NCBI GenBank assembly: GCA_002179805.1
Contig: NAVB01000169.1
Coordinates: 1-47,115 of the forward strand
Length of the DNA: 47,115 bases
Direction: 5' to 3'
From: Acanthamoeba lenticulata
Lineage: Eukaryota; Discosea; Longamoebia; Acanthamoebidae
Shown here: positions 32,942-44,990 of the stretch, piece after piece
Numbering within the stretch: the first letter of the stretch is position 1
How the letters are laid out: each line of letters starts with the position of its first letter
Notes under the pieces: generated by a model
What the model saw: only the letters and a program-made list of their open reading frames with translations
Told to the model about the DNA's origin: nothing
Databases searched by the model: none
Position numbers and translations under genes: made by a program

Positions 32942-33206
32942 CGCCAACTTTCTCACCAAAAGCTCTTGTGTGCATTTCGACAACAATTTCCGTTAAGGGA
33001 AAGAAATAAACAGAATTAATACGGAATTTGGCGGGAGCAGTTTGTCCCACGGGCGGGAGCATTGGCGTGCAGGCGAAGAAGGCAAAATTGTTGGCGGCTG
33101 GAAGAAAAGGAAACGGCCAAAAGTTTCTTTATTTAACATTTTATTAACATAAATAAACGCAATCATCGAACTACGCTGTGACTGAAAACTTACGATGATG
33201 TGATCA

Positions 33207-36200
33207 TCAGAAGAGAAGAGGTGAAAGGAACTGCAGGTCGAGCAACGCAAGCCAGAAGGGCCACGCCGAGCTCGAAGCGGCACTGTAGGTTGGGCTCCCA
33301 CCGCCCCCGCCTCCAGTCTGGCTGTTGTTGTAACTGACCAGCGCATCGAACCACACCGGGAAGTTAACTGCCCCCAACTGTTCAATGTGCCCCCCAACAC
33401 GATGGTCATCATCAGCCTCTTCATGATCCTCCACCATGAGCACTTCCTTCGTTGTGAGGAAGATGTGAGTGCGTACGCCAGAAGCCGGATCCCAGCCAGG
33501 CGCGGCCGTGTAGCCGTAAAGGCTCACGAACGACTCTGTGGCCTTGTTGTTGCCCAACGTGATGTCGATGAAGGCCTCGGGCCTCTCGGCAAAGATCTGG
33601 TAGAGGGCCGGGTTGAGGAAGCCGATGGGCGACGAGCCGCGCGCCAGCCGCTCGTTGTTGACCAGCGCCACCATCCCGGCAAACGAGGGCGTACTCGCGC
33701 TCGTCCCGGCCACTACCGACTGCCATTGGATTGGAGTATTGTTAAAATCTGAAATTTGTATTATTTTCTTAATAAAAAATTATTAAACAAAGTTTATAAA
33801 AAATGACGTACAAAACCGCCGGCCGTGGCGCTCGTCAAGATGACATACTTGAAGCCCAGCAACGAGACGTCAGGAATGGCTCGGCCTGGCGTATATAAAA
33901 AGCACGTCCATTGGTTAGGGCACGCGCTGATGTCAGCAGCCAAGCAAGGGAACACGACGGTACCGTTGCGGTTGAAGTAGGCCGACGGGGGCAAGAGGTC
34001 GCTGTAGTTGCCCAGGTAGGCCGACACGGCCGTCTCCTGCCACGAAGGCCGCGCGATGGAGCTCGAGAACCCGCCGCCCGTCGTGATCCCGGCGCCCTGG
34101 TCCATGCTTGCCACGATCTCGGTCTCCCACGAATCGTCTATGCGATCATCTCACATCATCTCAGCGTCATCAAACACCATGACCATGATCGTGAGACAAG
34201 AGACCACGACGTACCCATCTGGGTGGCGCCGACGGCGGTGACCCACTCGCTGCAGGCCGGGTAGCTCGTCGACAGGGTCGTGTACTTGCTCGGGTCGTCC
34301 TTAAACTCCCTGCGCGCCTCGCGCCCGCAAGGCTCGCCGTGAGCCACGAAGCGAAAGGCGTCATGCTCATGATTGTCGTACACAAAGGCGACGCCGCCGT
34401 AGGTGCCGTAGGTGAGGGCGCTACAGGCGCACTCGCTGTACAGATAGTACGTCGTGTTGTCTGCGGAGACGAAGGTGGCAGTGGTGGCAGCGGCGGTGAG
34501 CGCGCGTCAGACGGAAGCTCGGCCCGAGGCCCGGGCCAGACCAGGCTAGATCGGGGGCAAGGAGGAGGAGGAAGCCATGCGTACATTGGTCCTGCTCGAG
34601 GCCGAGGTTGCAGGTCGGGTTGGCCTGCGCCCACGAGTCAAAGGCCTGGAACAGCACGTCAAGATTGATGCTGTCGATCATGTCGGGTCTGCCTGCTCCG
34701 CAGGCAAGCAACGAGCAGACAGGCATGCACGATCACCATGAGCGCCCACATGGGGGGAATGAACGTCGTGATGAAGACATGGGGGATGCGTACCGAGCGG
34801 GATCATGAGAGTGGTGGAGTCATCCGACAGGATGACCTGCCCGCCTGTGTGATGGTGATGCCAACACAACATCAATCAGCATTCATAGAACAAGAAGAGC
34901 CACAGCTTTGGAGAGGGGGAGGGGGGATGGGACGCACAGGCGGAGGTCTCGTGCGCGCAGCCGCCATAGAAGCACCAGGAGGTCATGTTGATGGGCACGA
35001 TGCCCTCGATACCCGTCGCGCCCGTGTCGCCTACACTCACACACATGAATGCCCATCACCACCCACAATGAGTCTCATTCTTTGTCTTTGTTCAAACGAA
35101 AAAATAAACAAATAAATAAAAGAAAAATTAACTCATAAAGTAGAGCATAAAACAAAAATAGGCTTAAACGAAATACATAAATTTAAAAAAAAAAAGAGAT
35201 GTAATGAAATGCAGGAAGAGAGCAAGCAGGCACCAGTAGAGGCGATGACGGTGATGCCGAGAGCGGCCAAGGCGGCCAGCTGCCGTTCGGCCTCCTGCGA
35301 TTTTCCTTCGTCGTAGCCGTACGAGATCGAGTACACCTGCACACCACAAAATCAAGAGTTAAAATGATGGTAAATTTATTTTTAAAAATAAAAATAAAGT
35401 GCGAAATGTAGTGGGCGGGATGCTGGTGAGCGCACAAGAGCGGTTTCCACGTCGCCGGAGATGATGTCAGTGGCCCAGTTGTAGATGAAGCCGGTGGTAT
35501 CGTGGTGGAAGATGGTCGTCACGTTGGTGCCCATCGCCCGGATGTACTGCATGTCCAGATTGCTCTCTGTTTGTTAAACGTGTACGTGTGTGCGCCCATC
35601 GGGTATTAGAACATTGCACGGAGCAGACGCGGGAGCCCGCGGTGGAGAGTCGCCGCACCGACGCTGTCGCAGGGCGGGGAGCTGGTCAGGCACGAGGGCG
35701 AGCCCACGTTGCGGATCGGCGCCGAGGTCTCGTTGAAGTAGGCCTCGAAGATCTGCACCAGCAGGATCGTGGTTGAATGGTTCAACATGTTGTTATTGTT
35801 GGTTATGATTGGGGAAGTGGTGATGGCGATGGTGGTGTACAGCGAGCAGATCCGAGTTGTAGTAATCGTTGAACGCAACAACTCCCTGTTGGTGTGCAAA
35901 AACACAACAGCAGATCGAAAATACAGTTGAAATATGCAAAATATGTGTAACTTTATCTCGGGCTGGGGCACCTGGGTGTTGCTCGAGTGGAAGGTGGCCG
36001 ACGAGGGCACGCCGTAGTGGGACCGGAGGTAGGTGGGCGTGACGTAGCCGGTCAAGTCTCGACCCTGTCGTCAAAACGGATTTATTAGTTATATTTAACA
36101 ATTTTAAAAAAATTAAAAAAATGAAAAAAGGGGCTTCCGTGTGGTGCGATTGAGGGCCAAGCCTTGGAGTCGCACCACAAGCCTGCTGGGGCCGGCAGAG

Positions 36201-37254
36201 ATCGGGCGGTAGGCGCCGAACTTGGCCATCTTGTAGAAGTTGTCCAGGCCTCGCACCGACGACACGCTCCGCGCTACGGACCTGGGCATCGACGCACCTT
36301 CATCGCAGCGCAAAAAGTGGATAAGTATGTCTATTCGGAACAAAACAATAAGGAATGGAAAACAGGTCGACAGGCCAAAAGGTAATGATCATAAATCTTT
36401 TGTAAAAATAGAGAAGAAAAACAAAACAAATCGACAGGCCAGAAGCCGTACTCTGGGTGATGGCGATCCGGGGCCGATCGCCAGGACGAACGTAACGCGC
36501 CATGCGCGTGGCAAACATGCGTTCGACGCTCCTCACCGACGCCTCCACCTGGTTTGGGGAATTATGGCAGATGAGAAAAGAAATGGTTGTGCAGCGTAGT
36601 AGCCGTCGAGTCGTACGCGAATGTGATCGCCACGGAGCCTCCAGCTCAGCGACGCGTCCCCCTGCGATTCGCGCCGGAGCCACTCCATGACCGGTGACGT
36701 TACCTCCTCTGATGGTGTCAACAGTTCCCTGTTGTGGTTGTTGTGGGCCCAACCAATAAAACATAATAGGTTTAAAAAAAACTCTGCAATGATTATTGCC
36801 CAACAAATAAAAAGCACAAACCAATTGGCCAAGAAAGAAGAATGGAGGTACTCAAGGAGGGCAAGTACCTCAACTGTTGCCGAGTCAGATATTGGCCATA
36901 ACGAGGCGAGTCGGGATCGGAAACGGCCCGCGCCACGTCCTCCACCACGCCCTCCCTCTCGTTCCTGCATGCACGCCACCCAAGTGAACACGCACAAGCC
37001 GTAAGGAGGCGAGGGAGGCATTGCAGGACGAGGGAGAGGGGCGATGGTGGCCAAGAGACACCGCACCGGAAGATAATGTGGAAGACCACGCGCTCGTCGT
37101 CGAGAGCGGCAGCACGCTTGATTGCTTGCCAGCCTCGCGTGGTGCCTTTCATCTCCACAACGACCGTGCGCTCCGAGCTGCTGCCGGAGGCATGGGCGTC
37201 ACTTAGGGCGAGGCACAAGAAGAAGAGGACCAGGACGGTCACGGATGCCAGCAT
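33207..37254 (-). CDS. Secreted S53-family (sedolisin/TPP1-like) serine-carboxyl peptidase with GPI-type tail
   Basis: Acid peptidase of family S53, active in lysosomes or outside the cell. Eighteen in-phase exons (37254-37067, 36964-36869, 36728-36617, 36548-36452, 36297-36179, 36064-35972, 35885-35841, 35752-35659, 35566-35436, 35336-35234, 35030-34938, 34844-34794, 34692-34585, 34460-34215, 34137-33964, 33885-33812, 33719-33477, 33377-33207) encode 745 residues. A signal peptide (MLASVTVLVLFFLCLALS) precedes the activation domain (VSDPDSPRYGQYLT). Triad residues match TPP1: Glu282 and Asp286 in ESNLDMQY, Ser615 in GTSASTP, and the oxyanion Asp361 in TGDTGA. The end, Ser/Gly-rich then a hydrophobic stretch, looks like a GPI-attachment signal. 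An insert of about 100 residues between the oxyanion Asp and TGGGFSS is larger than in TPP1. An in-frame ATG at 37290 is a less likely start. Confidence 0.87.
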
Positions 37255-37349
37255 GGCTCGTCGGTCGGCGGGCTGGTTGTTGTGGCGCATGCTGCTTTGC
37301 TCGCTTGGTCAGGCTAAGAAGTGGAGAAGAGGACTGCTGTGCGGGGTAT

Positions 37350-37358
37350 GTCCTTTTA
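37350..37358 (-). promoter_or_regulatory. TATA-like element of the S53 peptidase gene
   Basis: GATAAAAGG on the minus strand lies about 100 bp upstream of the chosen start codon, within the 428-bp divergent region shared with RAB6. The match to TATA is partial. Confidence 0.3.
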
Positions 37359-37534
37359 TCTCGAGCGCCCATAAGCCGTTTACCTGACCCGCATTGTATG
37401 CATTTAATTAGGCCAAGCAGCGGACAACGTCCCGACTGGTGCCCGCAAGTTGTGCCCAAATTCTGTTTCGCTGCTGGGCCAGGAGCACCCAACGCGTCCT
37501 AAAAAATATGCAAAGCATGTGTCCTTTGTGCTGA

Positions 37535-38676
<1,142 letters not shown>

Positions 38677-38839
38677 TGAACAAGAAGAAGAAGAAGAAGA
38701 AAGAGGAGGACGACATGAAGTGGAAGAGGAAGAGGAGCGACGAGACGGGCGCGGTTATAAAATACTACAACAACGACTCATTTTCAACAACAATCACACT
38801 TGCCTACCGCCACCCCGCCACCATCGTCTTCATCCCCCA

Positions 38840-39595
38840 TCAGGGCTTGTTGTTGTTGTTGTTGGCCGAGGCTTGGCTCCAGCCGCGGAAGCCGCCGGCC
38901 AGGTTGGTCACGCGGAAGCCGTTCTTGGCCAGCACCCCGCAGGCCACCGCCGACCGCGCCCCTGTCCGTGTGTGCCGTGCGCATGTGTGTGTGTGTGTGT
39001 GTCACTGTGAGTGACCGCTGCTCGTGCGTGCGACACACAACACACACGCGCACGACACGACACGACACACACGCGTGCGCGTACCGGAGCGGCAGTAGAC
39101 GAGCAGGTTCTTGTCCTTGAGGCTCTGGAGCTCGTCGGTGCCCACGTCGCGCATCACTCGCCCTGAACAGCGCGCGCGTGTGAGATTCTGGAGCACACAA
39201 CCGCGCGTGCGTGCGTGTGTATGTACCGAGGGTGATGGTCTTGGCGTTGCCGATCAGGCCGGCGGCCCACTCGTCGGGCTCTCGCACGTCGAGCAGCTGA
39301 AGAGCATAAGAAAGAAGAACAAGAAGGACAAGAATTGAGCACCGATGCTCCGCATGACACGACGAGACACGAACACGCAGAGAGGAAGGATCTTTAAGAG
39401 GGTGCAGTACGAGGTCGAACTCGGGAAGGCGGGCTTGGGCCTCAGCCGCCGAGAGCGCGCCACAGGACTGCTGGTCGCCGGTGGTCGCTGTCGACAAACG
39501 GCGGGCGGCGGCGGTTGCGAGGACTGCCCATGACCCCGGGGAGGCTCCTCGCCAGTCTGCGGACGTCCGGTCCGGAAAGTGAACAACCGCAACAT
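38840..39595 (-). CDS. Single-domain rhodanese (sulfurtransferase), probably mitochondrial
   Basis: Rhodaneses carry sulfane sulfur on a Cys and pass it to thiophilic acceptors. Later exons are secure: last part of exon one to 39411, 39296-39227, 39162-39085 and 38961-38840. They read LLDVREPDEWAAGLIGNAKT and VYCRSGARSAV, with catalytic Cys about residue 95 in the typical six-residue CRSGAR loop, then LAGGFRGWSQ and an Asn5 tail. The 5' end is uncertain: joining ATG 39595-39565 to 39523-39411 across a very short 41-bp intron gives MLRLFTFRTGLLATAAARRL, an excellent mitochondrial presequence, and a 137-residue protein. Without that splice the frame has no ATG. Convergent with RAB6. Confidence 0.75.
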
Positions 39596-39912
39596 TTTTA
39601 CATCTATTGATTGATTTTATATCAGGCCGTACCCAAAGAGGAGGTGGTCCGGACCGTGCTCGCCCCAGATGAGACCGACCGAGTCGTGGTGTAAGCGAAG
39701 CAGCGCCGCATGTGCAGGGGGATGGTGTGGGAGAGAGCAGGGACGTACGGCACTGTTCAGTGACTGTTGCCGCCCGCAAGAGAAAGTAGGCGATACCAGA
39801 AATTTCATGGAGTGACCCGCCGAGAGCAGCCGACTTCTCCAAATGGGGTATTTTATTTTGACAAGCAGAGGCCAATCGGACCTGGCCTGACTGTTGCAAC
39901 AAAACCGAAACA

Positions 39913-39995
39913 CCCCAACAGCCCCGTCCTTCGCCTTTTCTTGCACGACCTCGGTCTCTTCTTCTTCCTCCTCTTCATCCTTCTTCTCCTTCTCC
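39913..39995 (-). pseudogene. Fragment copied from the synapsin-like gene tail
   Basis: These 83 bp match 42604-42686, part of the last exon of the synapsin-like gene, at nearly every position. On the minus strand it reads EKEKKDEEEEEEETEVVQEK against EKEKKDEEEEEEETEVAQEK. Similarity stops sharply at both ends, and the origin-binding helicase fragment starts within a few bases on the right. It is a partial duplicate without coding context. Confidence 0.75.
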
Positions 39996-40000
39996 ATTGA

Positions 40001-40333
40001 ACTGGTCAAGACAGAGAAGAAAGACAAACTTTTCATGCTTTTCATACTGTTATTCTCGGTGCTGCGGTCAAAGCGCAAGTTGAGCCATATGTTGTCATCT
40101 CCACATCAAAGCTTGAGCCTGACACTCTCAAATGCAAGATTCACATGGTAAATCCAACACCAAAGATCAAATATGATAATGATAGTACTGAAACCCTGTA
40201 TGAGGATTTCAAAGATGTTAATACTGCATGGGCTGATGTTGATATTCTCATTTACACGTCAACTGTAAGCACCAAGTGCAGCTTTGAAATGCTGAGGTTT
40301 GTATGTGTATTTGTATATTTTAATAATAGGTAA
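40001..40333 (+). pseudogene. Fragment of an origin-binding-protein-type helicase
   Basis: One frame stays open for 111 codons without a proper start. YEDFKDVNTAWADVDILIYT followed by STVSTKCSFE resembles the conserved motif of the Herpes_ori_bp/UL9-like superfamily 2 helicases (…DVNxxWxxxDxLIYTPTITAGVSFE…), known from large DNA viruses, amoebae, oomycetes and fungi. The usual Gly is replaced by Lys-Cys and the next motifs are missing, so this is a broken piece. A second short frame (40407-40493, IIECDKISKKEQLLPIVTPK) may belong to it. Codon use is much more AT-rich than in neighbouring genes, which points to a different origin. Confidence 0.45.
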
Positions 40334-40493
40334 AATGATTACAAGAACACTATTCATATACTTGGCCATGTCCACAATGTAAACATGCATGTATATCACA
40401 TTGTATATCATTGAGTGTGACAAGATCTCCAAGAAGGAACAGTTGCTGCCCATTGTGACACCCAAGTGCCACAACTTGGTCTACTCCTACTAA

Positions 40494-40566
40494 GTTGTAG
40501 AAAAACAAAGAAAAACAAAAACAAGATAAATTAAACTTTATTTATTTATTTATTACTTACTTAATA
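40494..40566. other. AT-rich spacer
   Basis: Seventy bases of A-rich then (TTTA)n sequence separate the helicase fragment from the decayed receptor-like gene. It could be the 3' flank of either. Nothing else is seen. Confidence 0.4.
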
Positions 40567-42412
40567 TTAGTGCAAAGGGCACGTGGTGTTATTGGTGGTG
40601 GTGGTGGTGGTGGGCCAGCTGGTGAGGACAAAGGAGAACTTGGCCAACATGGTGGGTGCTTTGTAATGCACGCCAGCAAAGCTAAGTGAGAGTGTGCCGC
40701 CTGTCATGGCCATGTTGGTCTGCTCCACCACTGTGCTGGTGCCTGCAAACATGGTGGTAAAATTCACTGCCACCATGCTACCTTGAGGCACTGAACTGTG
40801 ACCAGTGGCCATGGTTGCTGTCAGCTTGGTCATGGCAGGACCAGTTGCAATAAAGAAGCCCACCATTATTGGCATCATTGTCACCATCAGACAATGTTGA
40901 TGGTGAAGTTGATGCTAAGGATGATGCAGATGCTGAGGGCAACTGTGATGGTACCTCTGACGCTGATACTAAAGGTGAAGCCAATGCCCCTAGGAGTGAC
41001 AATGGTAATGCTGATGCTGAGGGAGTACTCCTGGTAAAAAAAGTTGGGCTTGGGTAGGTAAAAGAAATGCAATGAAAATGAACGTGTTGTGGGTAATGTA
41101 ACTAATAGGCAACACATTGTGTGAAACGCTGGGTGATACCCTGCTATCAACACAAGTGACAGTCGGCATAGTTGTTGGCCAAGGCCCCACACCTGTAATG
41201 GACAGGTTGCCTGGCTGCCACTGCTCTGGTGAACCCCAGTTGTTGCTGACCACGTAGGTTGTCTCACCCAGGTTGCCCATTCTGAGCACATCACACCTGC
41301 TGCAAGGCTGCCAGGCCCAAGCCTCTGATATGCCACCCAAGAAGCAAATATCAAACCCACCAGCAAACTGGTATAGCAGTTGGAACAACAAAGTGTCTTC
41401 ACCATTCCACTCATAAATGCTGTCAAAAATGCCGTTTGGGTAGTGCACTGTGCTGAGGCCTATGATGGACAGCTGTTTGCAAGGCCTCATTGCATACACA
41501 CAGAAGCTGCACAGCGCACTGCCTGGTGGGCTTGTTTGGCCAAAATGGCACAGTACACAAGCTCCATTGTTGGTGTAGGTGTTGGCTGGGCATGGGTGGC
41601 AACCATCACCACCATTTTTGTTGCCCATGATGACCATACCAGGGCAGCAGATGTATGCAGATGGAAACAAGGCACTAGCATTGTTGGTGTTCATGTAGTT
41701 GGGGCATGCACTACACTGGTCTGTTGCAGGAGACCACATGTTGTGTGGGCATGTGTGCTGCATGGCAAAAGGTGGATTGCTGGCAAAAAGCAACACTTTG
41801 TTCCACTTGATTGGGCTCACAGCCTGTGAATTGATTAGTCACTGCCATTCACCAATCATGACGTTGTTGTTGTGCATGCTATATGAAAATGTTCTCCACA
41901 TGGCCATAGACACATTGTAGCCCATTCAGAACTCTATGTTGTACCAGGTCCAGTACTGTATTGGCAGGCCTGCAACATACAGGTGGACTACTCCTGATCA
42001 AGCCTTGTGGTGTATGTCATTCCACCAGTGTCAGTGCAAGTTTTGCTGGTCAAGGTGTCTGGCTGTGCAGGGACCAAGATCAGCGCCTTTCAGCAGCTGC
42101 CAGTGGGCTAGTTGCTCTACAGGAGTCTGCTGTATGTGGGTGCCAATGACGCCACAGCCATGTGATCTGCACCAGCAGTCAAGTCAATGATGTTGAAGAG
42201 CTCATCACCTTGAACAGCACTGGTGCATGGCCACCCATGCCATAGACCAGTGGCACAGTCACATTGACCAGGCTATTGTGCAGGGTAAATGTTCTTGGCG
42301 CAGTATCATAGAGCATGCCCGGGTAGGTGTGATATCTGCTCTGTGATGCACCATCCCATTCAATGTCAAAGTTCTCCTTGGTCATGATGGTGCTGTGGTG
42401 CATGATGCCCAT
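40567..42412 (-). pseudogene. Decayed Cys-rich surface/receptor-like gene
   Basis: Long minus-strand frames succeed each other with frameshifts and stops (for example after 42179, between 41940 and 41825, and near 41000-40890). The middle piece reads CPNYMNTNNASALFPSAYIC and CPANTYTNNGACVLCHFGQT, a Cys pattern like the GCC2/GCC3 (ephrin-receptor-like) repeats of protist surface proteins, between stretches rich in aromatic residues and Asn. The order suggests one former extracellular protein of over 500 residues. GC content is clearly lower than in the flanking genes. No start, signal peptide or intact frame can be defined; part of the low-complexity 3' portion may never have been coding. Confidence 0.45.
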
Positions 42413-42430
42413 CCCTGTTGATGATGATGA

Positions 42431-44663
42431 TCAGCTGCGAAGCTTGTCCAAGACCCCGCCCTTCTTCTTGTCCTTCTTCTCCTTCTTGGGGTCCTTCCCT
42501 GAGGCGTGCTTCTCGCGCTCACGTGCGAGCTCCAGGCGGAGGAGCGCCACTTGCTCCTCAAGGTCCCGCACGCGGTGGGCCGGATCGCGCTCCTCCTCTT
42601 CTCCCCCAACAGCCCCGTCCTTCGCCTTTTCTTGCGCGACCTCGGTCTCTTCTTCCTCCTCCTCTTCGTCCTTCTTCTCCTTCTCCGCTGCGGCAGTGTC
42701 GCTTGACTTTTTCTTGTCCTTTTTCTTGTCCTTTTTCTCTTTCTTCTTGTCCTTCTTCTTGGTGGCCTTCTTGGCCTCTTTGTCGTCGCCGTCCACGGCG
42801 GCGTCGGCCGCAGGCGCCGGGCCCGTGGCCGGAGCGCCCGGGAACGCCGCGGCCATGCGCATCAGCACTGACGAGCGCCGGCCCACACGTTGCTGCTGTC
42901 AGACGCGCGGCCGAGGCAGACCTTCAAGAAGGGACGGCGACACGCACCGATATCGCGCATGTGGCCCATGTCCTCGACCTCGTGCTGGTGCACCAGCCTG
43001 CCCGCCCGCCCGAGCACACAGAGTCAAGTGAGAGAGACGCACTCGAAAGGGGGCGCGTGAAGAAATCCAGCAGCTTTCGCGCACCCGATGGCCGTGTCGT
43101 TGAGCTCCAGGATGTACTCCTTGTCGTCGTCCCGGCTGTGCACAAAGTCGCTGCGCACACGACCACCAACAACGACGATGATGAGAATGATGATGACGTG
43201 GTGGCGTGAAGCCTGAAGGCGAGGCGCCGAGACGTACAGGCCGCAGATGTCGAGGCCGCCCCAGAGCTGTGCGCACTCATCAATCCAGCGCTGGTAGCGC
43301 GGCGTCATCTCGATTTCCTGCGCAGTCACTCGCGTGTGAGGGACCCGAGCCCAGGGCTCTGGCGGGGCGAGAGGGGGGGGCGAGGGGGCATGCCTCGATC
43401 ATGGACATGTTGCCGACGTTGCCCTTCCAGTTCATGGAGACGCGCTTGAAGACGCGGTAGTACGGCCCGATCTTCTGGATCCGCCCGTCCCAGTCCCAGT
43501 TGATGAACGGCTGTTTTTTTGGACCATCACCACGTCAGCCGCTACGTTAAGGACTCATTGGCGAGGAAGGACCCAGCGAGAGCGCACCTCGACCGTGACG
43601 TAGTCGCCTGCCAAGCCCACCCACGCGCATGCGTGAGAAAATGAGCATATTTATTTATTTATATTTAATTATTTATTTATTTATTTGTATTTTTATTTGT
43701 ATATATTTCTCTTCTCAAGACCTCGAGAGGCTGGAAACGCACCGTGGAGGGCACACAGCGAACGGAAGTCGGCAAAGGCGTCGGTGTCCATCAGCTTGGC
43801 CTTGCCATAGCCTGGCGCGCGTATTTGGGGATGTTGGGGGGGGGGGGATCAGCCCAGCCGCCGACCCCTAAGACGGAGGAAGCTGGACCGCACCGGCGTG
43901 GGCGTGGCCGACCTTGCCCACGATGGGGAAGTCGGGCGTGATGAGCATCTCGCGGTGGTTCCCGTACAGCGTCTGCTCGATCAGCGGGAAGGCCTCCTTG
44001 CCCAGCCGTCTGCCGTGGCGTCGCGTAGTGTGCGAGTGGTCAGTCCAATTATGTGAGGCGATCCATCCCATTGGGGGAGCGAGGTGATGTACTTCTGGAT
44101 CTTGCGGAGCTCGCCAAAGACGGTGGGGCGCTCGAGGCACATGTAGGCGCTCAGCAGCGAGTTGACGCTCCCCAGCCCGGCGTGCATCAGCGCGAACAGC
44201 TTGTTACGGCTGTCCTGGCCCTGTTCCGTTTTATTATTTTATTAATAAAATATTATTTTCTAAAAACTTATTTGGGGAGTTGCCACGGGTGGTCGAGGAG
44301 AAGGAGGAGACGAACCTTGATGCCGCGGGTGACGCTGCGGAGGAGCACAAAATTGACGGTGATGGTGCGGTCCTGCGACTGCGGGCTGCCTGGGAGCGGC
44401 CGGGCCGCCCGGCGCAGGGTGGCCACGACCCCCGAGTCGTGGTAGGAGATGACGCTGATGTCGTCCCACTCGGCCTGCTCCACCTTGAGCTCCTCGCCCT
44501 GCAGGGTCCGTGCACACAAGCGCGACCGTCAGCCTTTTCTTTTCCCAGAGGAGGGAGGAAGGTTGGTGGGCGAGGAGAGGGAACGTACATGAAGCTTTGC
44601 GCCCTCAAAGATCTGGTACCAGTTGAGGTTGGCCTGGCACTCCACGAGCAACGTGCGACCCAT
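42431..44663 (-). CDS. Synapsin-like ATP-grasp protein with charged coiled-coil tail
   Basis: Eleven in-phase exons (44663-44589, 44498-44316, 44220-44093, 44009-43894, 43811-43743, 43607-43588, 43510-43394, 43317-43238, 43150-43085, 42997-42948, 42867-42431) encode 446 residues. The first 310 follow animal synapsin domain C: KVEQAEWDDISVISY, PSVNSLHS-like LGSVNSLLSAYM, RLGKEAFPLIEQTLYGNHRE, KVGHAHAGYGKAK, EPFINWDWDGRIQKIG, MTPRYQRWIDECAQ and WGGLDICGLDFVHSRD. Synapsins bind ATP through an ATP-grasp fold and coat vesicles in neurons; the role here is unknown. The tail is Lys-rich, then Glu-rich, then a short coiled coil (RVRDLEEQVALLRLELARER). Exon six is only 20 bp; the intron after 43394 starts GCATGC. 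Exon 11's acceptor is chosen by frame and by matching the end of domain C. Divergent from PEP mutase. Confidence 0.83.
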
Positions 44664-44990
44664 TTGTCTTTCTTGGCTTGCAGGAAGTTGGAACAAGCGA
44701 CGAGGCCAACAAAGCGCTGTCTGTTCCCCGAACAAGTCGTTCGCGCTGGCCGCGGTGGGACTCGAGCGGCGAACACGGAGAGGACGATATCTAAGCGACA
44801 ATTTGGGGTCTGAAACGTTACACGAAACACGCCCACGGGAGTTATGTCCCCAGAGCGGAGCGCTCCCTATTTGACGTGGTGTGCGGGCCCTCCGGGTCTT
44901 GTTCTTCATTGCCCTCTCACGGCCCAGTTCCGTACTTCCTGCTTCTCCCTCACTCCACTACACACCACACACATACACCACACACATAAG
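44664..44990. promoter_or_regulatory. Divergent promoter region, synapsin-like gene and PEP mutase
   Basis: These 327 bp must drive both genes. Just before the PEP mutase ATG there is a CACAC-rich leader (ACACCACACACATACACCAC). I find no clear TATA box on either strand. Confidence 0.4.

Noticed and set aside
40145..40493. Functional gene for the helicase fragment
   Set aside because: Lacks a start, the Walker motifs and the later helicase motifs, and a conserved Gly position is changed.
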